Shown one piece after another: positions 8,221 through 14,925 of a DNA stretch of 64,000 nt; within the stretch, counting starts at the first letter, position 1; every line of letters starts with the position of its first letter. Origin of the DNA: Nitrospirillum sp034653275 (GTDB lineage Bacteria; Pseudomonadota; Alphaproteobacteria; Azospirillales; Azospirillaceae); NCBI RefSeq assembly GCF_034653275.1, contig NZ_JAYEES010000003.1, positions 682,001 to 746,000 on the forward strand. Direction: 5' to 3'. The notes beneath the pieces were generated by a model. That model worked only from the letters and a program-made list of their open reading frames with translations. It did not search any database and was not told the DNA's origin. A program made the translations under genes and the position numbers.

Positions 8221-8783
8221 CCAGTAGGAAGGGTGGCCAGCACCGCCTCCGTCGTCGCCACCGTGGCATACTCGCCGTCCATGTTGGCCAGCGACAGGGC
8301 GTGCACGTCCTCGGCACGCCACACCTGCCCCCGACCGTCGCGCTTGGCGAAGGTGTAGGTGGCGTCGCTGACCAGGGTGGTGGCGTAGCCCAGGTTGCCG
8401 GCCATGCGCACCGTGGCCTCCACCGAGTTGTTGGTGATCACGCCGGCCACCACCAGGGCGGCGATGCCCCGCCCGCGCAGCAGGTCGTCCAGCCCGGTGC
8501 CGATGAAGGCGCTGTTGGTACGCTTGGCCACCACGATCTCCCCGGCCGCCGGCATCGCCTCGTCCTTGAAGGCGTGGCCGGGCGCGCCGGGGCGGTAGGT
8601 GGAATCAGGCTCCACCGAATCGTGCCGCACGTGGATGACCGGGTGCCCGGCGCCACGCCAGGCGGCCAGCAGCCGGGCCACGTTGGCCTCCGCCTCCGGA
8701 TTGTTGCGCGGCCCCACGGCCGCCCAGCGCGGGTCGTCGATAGCGCGTTGCAGGTCGATGAGCAGCAGGGCGGGGGCGGTCAC
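8217..8783 (-). CDS. Isochorismatase-like hydrolase with Ser in place of the catalytic Cys
   Basis: The 188-residue product has the isochorismatase/nicotinamidase alpha-beta fold: D10 in LLLIDLQRA, K87 in VVAKRTNSAF and the cis-peptide motif VAGVITNNSVEATVR. In amidase members the last motif carries a nucleophilic Cys (TxxCVEAT); here that position is Ser120. The GTG start overlaps the comM stop (GTGA), so it is read from the comM transcript. Loss of the Cys suggests either a vinyl-ether hydrolase-type reaction, as in true isochorismatases that do not use the Cys, or an altered or inactive enzyme. The substrate is unknown. Confidence 0.8.
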   Translation of the reverse strand: MTAPALLLIDLQRAIDDPRWAAVGPRNNPEAEANVARLLAAWRGAGHPVIHVRHDSVEPDSTYRPGAPGHAFKDEAMPAAGEIVVAKRTNSAFIGTGLDDLLRGRGIAALVVAGVITNNSVEATVRMAGNLGYATTLVSDATYTFAKRDGRGQVWRAEDVHALSLANMDGEYATVATTEAVLATLPTG

Positions 8784-10306
8784 CGCACCACCACCCGGCG
8801 ATAGCTCAGCGCCTCCGCGATGTGCACCCTTCGCACCGTCTCACTGGCCTCCATGTCGGCCAAGGTGCGGGCCACGCGCAGGACGCGGTGATATCCGCGG
8901 GCGGACAGGCGCAGGCGGTCGGCGGCCTCGGTCAGCAGGGCGCGGCCGGGGGCTTCGGGGGCGGCGACCTTTTCCAGCAGCTCGCCATCCGCCTCGGCAT
9001 TGGTGCGGATGACGGGGTGGCCGGGCTTCGTGAGGGCGGTGTAGCGCGCCGCCTGGATGCCGCGCGCCCGGGCAACGCGGGCGGCGACGATGGCGCTGGT
9101 CTCGCGCGGCGGCGGCAGGGACAGGTCCGACGCCTTCACCGCCGGCACGTCGACATGCAGGTCGATGCGGTCGAACAGCGGGCCGGAAATCTTGGACTGG
9201 TAATCGGCGGCGCATTTGGGCGCGCGGCCGCAGGCCTGGGCCGGGTCGTCCAGATGGCCGCAGCGACAGGGGTTCATGGCCGCCACCAGCTGCACCCGCG
9301 CGGGGTAGGTGACATGGCCGTTGGCCCGCGCCACCGTGGCCCGCCCCGTCTCCAGCGGCTGGCGCAAGGCCTCCAGCGTGGGCCGCGCGAATTCCGGCAG
9401 TTCATCCAGGAACAGGACACCCTGGTGGGCCAGGCTGATCTCCCCCGGCTTGGCCCGGACACCGCCGCCCACCAGGGCCGGCAGGCTGGCGCTGTGGTGC
9501 GGGTCGCGGAAGGGGCGCCGGCGCATCAGCCGCCCACCCTCCAGCTTGCCGGCCACGGAATGGATCATGGACAGGTCCAGCGCCTCCGCCGGTTCCAGGG
9601 GCGGCAGCAACCCCGGCAGCCGGGCTGCCAGCATGGACTTGCCCGACCCCGGCGGCCCGACCATCAACAGGTTGTGCGCGCCGCTGGCCGCGACCTCCAG
9701 CGCGCGCTTCGCCGTCTCCTGCCCCTTGATGTCGGCCAGGTCCGGCAGCGCGCTGGGCTCATCCTCCTCCATCTTGGGCTGGGGGCGGGACAGCACCTGG
9801 GTGCCCTTGAAGTGGTTGATCAGCTCCAGCAGGGTGCGGGGCGCCAGCACCTCCAGCTCCCCGGCCCAGGCGGCCTCCCCGCCGCAGGCCGCCGGGCAGA
9901 TCAGGCCCCGGTCGGTGGCCACCGCGTGGATGGCGGCGGGCAGGGTGCCGGCCACGGCCGTCAGGGCGCCGTCCAGCGCCAGTTCGCCCAGCGCGCAGAA
10001 GCCCTTGATGTCCTCATCCGGCAGGATGCCCATGACGGTCAGCAGGGCGATGGCGATGGGCAGGTCGTAGTGCGACCCCTCCTTCTGCACGTCGGCCGGC
10101 GCCAGGTTCACGGTGATGCGCTTGGGCGGCAGGGCCAGGCCCAGGGCATGCAGGGCGGCCCGCACCCGCTCCCGGCTCTCCGCAACCGCCTTGTCCGGCA
10201 GGCCCACCACGGTGAAGGCTACCTGCCCGCCCGACATCTGCACCTGGACGTCGATATCCAGGACGTCCACCCCCTGGAAGGCCACCGTCGAAACCCGCGC
10301 TACCAC
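8780..10306 (-). CDS. comM: YifB/ComM family Mg-chelatase-like AAA ATPase
   Basis: ComM is a hexameric helicase that promotes branch migration during natural transformation; YifB homologues are widespread. The order is an N-terminal Lon-protease-like domain (VARVSTVAFQG, GLPDKAVAESRERVRAA), the AAA+ module with Walker A GPPGSGKS (about residues 217-224) and Walker B FLDELPEF, a cysteine motif CRCGHL...C...C, and the Mg-chelatase C-terminal domain with SARGYHRVLRVARTLADM. The GTG at 10306 is chosen because it gives the family-typical M-V-A-R-V-S start; an in-frame ATG lies at 10345. The downstream isochorismatase-like gene overlaps by four bases. Confidence 0.92.
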   Translation of the reverse strand: MVARVSTVAFQGVDVLDIDVQVQMSGGQVAFTVVGLPDKAVAESRERVRAALHALGLALPPKRITVNLAPADVQKEGSHYDLPIAIALLTVMGILPDEDIKGFCALGELALDGALTAVAGTLPAAIHAVATDRGLICPAACGGEAAWAGELEVLAPRTLLELINHFKGTQVLSRPQPKMEEDEPSALPDLADIKGQETAKRALEVAASGAHNLLMVGPPGSGKSMLAARLPGLLPPLEPAEALDLSMIHSVAGKLEGGRLMRRRPFRDPHHSASLPALVGGGVRAKPGEISLAHQGVLFLDELPEFARPTLEALRQPLETGRATVARANGHVTYPARVQLVAAMNPCRCGHLDDPAQACGRAPKCAADYQSKISGPLFDRIDLHVDVPAVKASDLSLPPPRETSAIVAARVARARGIQAARYTALTKPGHPVIRTNAEADGELLEKVAAPEAPGRALLTEAADRLRLSARGYHRVLRVARTLADMEASETVRRVHIAEALSYRRVVVR

Positions 10307-10397
10307 CGGCCCCACCCCATCCGCTTCCGCACGTCCTGCATGCACGTGGGGGTAGTGTAGGGCCGGGGCGGTGCTTGTGCCAGGGGATGTCGCGGCG

Positions 10398-11330
10398 TTA
10401 CGCGATCAGCGCCGCCTCGCGCCGGGCGATCGGGGGCCGCGACGGGTGCAGCACGATGCCGTCGTCCGCGATCTCCACCTTGGCCTCCGGATAGACGGCG
10501 GTGGCCAGGGCCAGGGCGTCCAGGAACACCGGCTTGAAGTGGCTGAGCTTGGCGTAGTGCTCGCCGAACTGGCGGCGCAGGGCGGCCCAGCGCACGGGCG
10601 TCGCCTGGTTCAGCACATGCAGGCGGTAGGCCAGCCAGATGTAGACGTCGATGGCGGTGCTGCTGGCGCTGATGTGGCGCAAGGCGGCTTCCGAGACGGG
10701 CACGGCGTGCTGCTTCAGGCTGTCGTAGAAGCTTTCGTTCAGCTCGATCACGTCCTGGAACAGGGCCACCTGGCGCTGGTCGGGGTTGGACTTGAACAGG
10801 ATGGAATTGTTGACGAAGCCGGCGTTCTGCCGGGTGACCGAGGCGTCCGTCTCCCACAGGAATTGCAGGCTGCAGGCGGTGATGCGCTGCGCCTGTTCCA
10901 TCACCAGGCGATAGGTCTTGCCGCCCGGGCTCTCCCCCATGGCCTTCAGCCAGGAATGCCAGCTCTTGCCCAGCTCCACCTGGCGGGAGTTGGTCTTAAG
11001 GGCCTCCGTCTGCAGGTACAGCAGGATCATGCGCGCCTTGGCGCCATAGGGCACGCCCACCAGGCTGCCGTCGGCGTGCCGGCCGCTCTGCACGATCAGG
11101 GTGCAGCGCCCGGTTTCCTTGCGGTGGTATTCCGGCTCCGGCCCCTTGTCGATGGAGCGGTGGGGCAGGCTGGTCAGGGCGAAGCCGGCATGGGTGATGC
11201 CCATGCTGTCCTCTTCCTGGGCCAGCATGGCGGCGGCCACGTCCACCAGGGCGCGGCCGCTCTTGCTGGTCGCCATCTCGCGCGCCCGGTCCACGCCATG
11301 TTCCAGGATCAGACGGTGAATGTCGGCCAT
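10398..11330 (-). CDS. repA: Plasmid-type replication initiator RepA
   Basis: This 310-residue protein resembles the plasmid RepA_C family of iteron-binding initiators. Recognisable stretches are VGVPYGAKARMILLYLQTEAL and FQDVIELNESFYDSLKQHAVPVSE, then SSTAIDVYIWLAYRLHVLN, a winged-helix-like region. Such proteins bind iterons and melt the adjacent AT-rich DNA to load the replisome with DnaA. The ATG at 11330 has AAGGG upstream. About 85 bp upstream of the gene begins a field of ten 15-bp iterons plus a DnaA box and an AT-rich tract, which strongly supports the assignment. Finding it on a replicon that also carries dnaA, dnaN, rpsT and gdh is unusual. I cannot tell from sequence whether it is active. 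Confidence 0.85.
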   Translation of the reverse strand: MADIHRLILEHGVDRAREMATSKSGRALVDVAAAMLAQEEDSMGITHAGFALTSLPHRSIDKGPEPEYHRKETGRCTLIVQSGRHADGSLVGVPYGAKARMILLYLQTEALKTNSRQVELGKSWHSWLKAMGESPGGKTYRLVMEQAQRITACSLQFLWETDASVTRQNAGFVNNSILFKSNPDQRQVALFQDVIELNESFYDSLKQHAVPVSEAALRHISASSTAIDVYIWLAYRLHVLNQATPVRWAALRRQFGEHYAKLSHFKPVFLDALALATAVYPEAKVEIADDGIVLHPSRPPIARREAALIA

Positions 11331-11619
11331 GGCGCCCTTCGCTCCCTGCCAGTCGGTTCGGTCGATGTCGGTTGATGGCCGGAGTGTTCCAAAGCCAAAT
11401 CACTAAATCTAGGTCGGACTTTACCGGCCTCCGCTATTTGTGGGGTATTTGGAGTCTGTTATTTGAGGTGCCGGTTAAGTCCGGGAAATAATCCCGAGTC
11501 GGGCCGGTAGAGTCCGGCTGCGGGCCGGCAAGGTCCGGGGAAAACTGTTCTTCGCATGCGTCCCGCCCGCCCCGGCGCATCTTTTGGCCGGTAAAGTCCG
11601 GGGGAGACACGCCCGAGTC

Positions 11620-11628
11620 TGTGGATAA
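11620..11628 (-). promoter_or_regulatory. Consensus DnaA box between iterons 5 and 6
   Basis: TGTGGATAA is the exact reverse complement of the consensus DnaA box TTATCCACA. It lies inside the iteron field, as in many iteron plasmid origins where DnaA helps the Rep protein open the DNA. Confidence 0.75.
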
Positions 11629-11675
11629 CCGGGCTGCGGCCGGTAAAGTCCGAGCCGAATCGTGACGAATCATCA

Positions 11676-11693
11676 TTTCCGGGATCCCGGAAA
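11676..11693. promoter_or_regulatory. 18-bp perfect palindrome in the iteron field
   Basis: TTTCCGGGATCCCGGAAA is a perfect inverted repeat with no spacer. It sits at the point where iteron orientation switches from reverse to forward. It could be a dimer-binding operator or a structural element of the origin; no function is shown. Confidence 0.55.
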
Positions 11694-12014
11694 CGACTCC
11701 AACGGACTCGGAACGGGCTTCGACTCGGACCCGGACTCGGACTTTACCGGCCTTGCCGACGGCGGTCCGGGCCTTTCCGGCCGGTGCGGGGGGTGGCGAA
11801 AGGGGGCGTGGGGCTTGTGCGGGCGGGCGCAAATCCGGGGGTGTCGGATCCACTCGGACTTTACCGGCCCCGCTTGCCAGGCGGGGCTGTCCCCCTCCCG
11901 GGCGTTTTCCCCTGGACTCGGACTTTACCGGCCTTGGTGCCAAAAGGCCGGGTCGGGCACGGACTTTACCGGCGGCCTTTGCGTTCCCACCCCGGGTGTC
12001 ATCCTCGGTGTGGT

Positions 12015-12145
12015 CACAAATCCTACATATTAAAAAGGGCAATAGCCCGCCAACGACGGCCTATCAATATGCCGTTAACTATAATATCGCCTTAAGGTTT
12101 ACTGACTCAGATACTCTACTATTTAAAATGTAATGGTGACATTGT
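12015..12145. other. AT-rich tract, candidate DNA unwinding element of an iteron origin
   Basis: Immediately right of the last clustered iteron the sequence becomes AT-rich (for example ACATATTAAAAA, AACTATAATATC and ACTATTTAAAATG). This contrasts sharply with the GC-rich surroundings. Iteron origins place their melting region beside the iterons, so this is the natural candidate for the opening site. The stretch from here to the lectin gene at 12358 shows no gene. Confidence 0.55.
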
Positions 12146-12357
12146 GGCGTGGCCGGATGGGACCGGGGCGGTCGCCCCTGTCGGCTATCGCGAAAGTCCC
12201 CCGGCCGTATGCCCTAAGGTCCTGACTATAAGGGGCGCAGGCGCCGCCGGCGTCCGCCCCCGGGCGGGAGTCCCATGCCCCTAGGATTGACGCACCCGCC
12301 AGGCGGGCGAGGCGCCGAATGGCCATGGGTCCGCCCCAGACAACGGGAGAAAACGAC

Positions 12358-13377
12358 ATGAGCGTCACCTCGAACCTTGTCATCCAAGTCGGCACCCTGC
12401 CTGATCTGGTCGTCTCCAACGACCCCGCGAACCCCGGCCGCGTCATCATGCGATGGTTGGATGGCACCGACGCCAACCAGCAATGGGTGGAAGAACCGGC
12501 GCTGAACGGCTTTTACCTCAGGAACGTGGCCACCGGCACCTATCTGGCTTTCGGCGGCGATGACCAGCCGGTCGGCCTGTCCAGCCATGGCGACGTCTGG
12601 CAGAAGACCGGGCCCAACCAGGATTTCACCGCCATCCGGCTGGCCCTGCGGACATCACAAAACCTGAATGCCCTGGGCGGTCACCCGGTGGTGGGCACCG
12701 TCGTCGGCACGTGGAGTTGGGGCGGGGGCGCCGGCAACGAGATCTGGCAGGTCCAGACCGTCAGCGCCGTGTGGCCGCGCCCCACGCAGACCTTCTCCTT
12801 CATTTCGGGCATGGCGCCCTATCTGCAATTGTCCGTGGATCCCAAGAACACGGCCGGCGCCCTGGTGGTGGACGACAATTACGCCACGCAGGCGCCCGCC
12901 GCCTTCGTCTTCACCGCCACCCAGTGGATCGGCGGCTTTTCCATCGTCAACAAGGCGTCGGGCCTGCTGGCCTATGTCAGCGGGGACGGCAACGGCTCGT
13001 CCCTGCTGCAGCGGGCGGCCAACCAGTTGAACGTCGATTCCCTGTGGACCTATGGCGGCGGGGGCGCCTTCCAGGCCATCCGTCCCTGGATCGACTCGGG
13101 CCAGAACTGGAACGTCTTCGGCAATCCGCATCCCATCCCCAAGGGCCCGCTGGCCATGGGAACCTGGAGCTGGGGCCACGGCCAGGCCAACGAGATCTGG
13201 CAGACCGTGGTGCCCGCCACGCAGGCCCGCGCGGCCAGCATCCTGTGGACGGGCGAGGCCATCCAGGCCGATGGGGAGGTGGAGCGTGACCGGCCGGCGG
13301 CCGCCGCCGTCGCCGAGGTCTGGGCCCAGGCCCAGGAAAAGGCCGGCGTCGCCGCGCGGGCCAACGGCCATCATTGA
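12358..13377 (+). CDS. Beta-trefoil (ricin-B/agglutinin-like) domain protein
   Basis: I recognise the fold type but not a named gene. The 339-residue protein contains two similar halves, each ending in a near-identical motif: GTWSWGGGAGNEIWQ (residues 117-131) and GTWSWGHGQANEIWQ (268-282). QxW-like motifs (ANQQW, NEIWQ) recur at spacing typical of ricin-type beta-trefoil lectins. There is no signal peptide or membrane segment. The ATG at 12358 follows CGGGAGAAAACGAC, a good ribosome binding site, and is preferred to an upstream ATG at 12319. It lies between iterons 10 and 11 and ends in a strong hairpin terminator. Carbohydrate binding is inference. Confidence 0.7.
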   Translation: MSVTSNLVIQVGTLPDLVVSNDPANPGRVIMRWLDGTDANQQWVEEPALNGFYLRNVATGTYLAFGGDDQPVGLSSHGDVWQKTGPNQDFTAIRLALRTSQNLNALGGHPVVGTVVGTWSWGGGAGNEIWQVQTVSAVWPRPTQTFSFISGMAPYLQLSVDPKNTAGALVVDDNYATQAPAAFVFTATQWIGGFSIVNKASGLLAYVSGDGNGSSLLQRAANQLNVDSLWTYGGGGAFQAIRPWIDSGQNWNVFGNPHPIPKGPLAMGTWSWGHGQANEIWQTVVPATQARAASILWTGEAIQADGEVERDRPAAAAVAEVWAQAQEKAGVAARANGHH

Positions 13378-13399
13378 CCGCCGACCACTGATCGCCGAC

Positions 13400-13438
13400 T
13401 GGCGGGCGGGATGGCCAGGCCGTCCCGCCCGCCATTTC
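13400..13438 (+). terminator. Rho-independent terminator after the lectin-like gene
   Basis: The stem TGGCGGGCGGGA (13400-13411) pairs with TCCCGCCCGCCA (13423-13434) across an 11-base loop. It is followed by TTTC and lies 23 bp after the stop codon. Confidence 0.8.
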
Positions 13439-13460
13439 GGCGGCGTGTTCCCCCTGAATT

Positions 13461-13475
13461 CGGACTTTACCGGCC
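13461..13475 (+). repeat. Outlying eleventh iteron
   Basis: CGGACTTTACCGGCC is a perfect copy of the RepA-type iteron found at 11415-11974. It is separated from that cluster by the lectin-like gene. Confidence 0.85.
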
Positions 13476-13486
13476 CCAAAGACGGA

Positions 13487-13517
13487 AGGCGGGGCGGTTC
13501 CGCAGACCGCCCCGCCT
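13487..13517. terminator. Hairpin, likely terminator for the phosphatase operon
   Basis: A perfect 12-bp stem AGGCGGGGCGGT / ACCGCCCCGCCT has a 7-base loop. It lies 50 bp beyond the stop of the leftward phosphatase gene. There is no long T run on either side, so activity as an intrinsic terminator is only probable. Confidence 0.55.
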
Positions 13518-13567
13518 CTCCCTCACGGGCGGCGGATGATGGGAAGGCCGCCCGTCGGTTTCACCCC

Positions 13568-14925
13568 TCAGCGCCAGCAGGCTGCCGGCACCGCCTTGCG
13601 CACCAGGGCGGCAAAGTCCTCCACCGTGCAGCGGTCGCCGCCGCAGGCGGGCAGGGGCAAATCAACCTTACCCGCCGGGTGGGCCGGCGTCAGGGCGGCG
13701 GCTTGCCGCAGATCCTCCAGGGTCTGGTAGTACAGCGCCACCCGGACATAGCGCTTGCCCGTGGCGGTGTCGCGGCTGACCTCGAACGCCAGGGTGGTGT
13801 CGGGGGCGGTCTTGTCCGGCTGGCCGGGCAGGGTCCAGTCCAGGCCCAGAAGGCCGGCCACGTTGGACAGGTTGGTGTCATGCCCCAGGATGGAGACCAG
13901 CCTGGCCCCCGCCGGCACCGGCGCCAGGGGTGCTGCCGCCGGCCCGCCCGTCACCCCGGCCACGATCTGGCGGGCCAGCAGCGCGCCGTTGTGGCTGGCG
14001 ATGTAGGGGGTGCGGCGGGTCAGGTCGGCCTGGTAGTCGTGCACCGGCAGGATGGCGGCCAGGGCCTGCGGCGTGCCGGCGCGGCCCCAGCCCACCTGGT
14101 CGGCGGGCATGCCCTGGACGTATTCCAGGAAGACGCTTTCGGCCAGCATGGCGCCGCGCGCCAGGGGCCCGTCCACCTTCACCTCCCCGCCCTTGTCCAC
14201 CACCTTGGCCGGGCCGGTGGCGAAGCAGGCGCCGGGGGTGCCATTGGGCGCGCAGGCCTTGGGCGCCACCACCTTCACCAGGGCGGCCAGGGCCGGGGCG
14301 ATGTTGGCCGGCACGGTGGCGATGTCGCCGCCGTTGGCCGCCACCACCGCCTTGGTGGCCTCCTCCGCGTCCATGGGGCAGGCGCCGCCGGACGCGGCGT
14401 CGAACAGCACGTCGGGGCTGTCCGGCGCCAGGCCGTGGGCCTTCAGCCCGCAGCCGGGGGCCAGCCCTTCGGCCAGGGCCTGGGCGCTGGCGCGGGTGCG
14501 CTGGTCGCCGCTGTCGCCCCAGACGAAGATGCTGTCGCCCGCTGGGCCACCCGCTGGGTCGTCCGCCGGACCGCCCCCTGGGCAGCGGTCGGGGCCCAGC
14601 AGGCCGCGCTGGCGGTACTGGGCGCCCAGGTAAAGACCCAACTGGCGGATGGCGTCGGCGCCGTGGGGGGTCAGGATGCCCCGGTCCACGGGCCAGGCCG
14701 GCCAGTCCTGGTCCGACAGGCGGCGCAGCTCCGCCAGGCCCTTGGTCGGGCTGCGCACGCCGTGGCGGGACAGCATCACCACCCGTTCCAGGACCTCATG
14801 AGAGGCCGGGGGGCGGTATCGGCCCAGGCGGGGCCGGCCACCAGGCCGGCCACCAGGACCACCGGCATGAGCCGCCGGACGGCGGCACCCGGCGCTTGAG
14901 GCAGCACGCGTAAACCCTTATCCAT
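13568..14925 (-). CDS. Histidine acid phosphatase (phytase-like), apparent frameshift after the signal peptide
   Basis: The uninterrupted frame (13568-14782) carries the catalytic VMLSRHGVRSPTK near its N-terminus and the proton-donor motif LGHDTN. These define the histidine acid phosphatase family (AppA-type phytase, glucose-1-phosphatase). It lacks an export signal. A signal peptide (MPVVLVAGLVAGPAWADTA) lies just upstream in another frame, starting from an ATG at 14925 that overlaps the receptor stop (TGATG). Adding one base to the G6 run at 14808-14813 joins both frames into a 452-residue protein reading ADTAPPASHEVLERVVMLSRHG. So the gene is either frameshifted or misread in a homopolymer. 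Periplasmic release of phosphate from organic phosphates is the inferred role. Confidence 0.8.

Larger units (their letters stand above)
11415..11974. repeat. Ten RepA-type iterons, consensus CGGACTTTACCGGCC
   Basis: Forward copies are at 11415-11429, 11738-11752, 11855-11869, 11919-11933 and 11960-11974. Reverse copies (GGCCGGTAAAGTCCG) are near 11470-11483, 11503-11516, 11523-11537, 11586-11600 and 11638-11652. The copies at 11470, 11503 and 11523 carry one or two mismatches; the rest are perfect or nearly so. Spacing is irregular (about 20-120 bp), and the orientation changes between the two halves of the array. An eleventh perfect copy is at 13461. Confidence 0.9.

Noticed and set aside
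11662..12133. Plus-strand frames across the iteron field
   Set aside because: They are open only because the GC-rich repeats contain few stops, show repeated SDFTG-like peptides from the iterons, and have no ribosome binding site.
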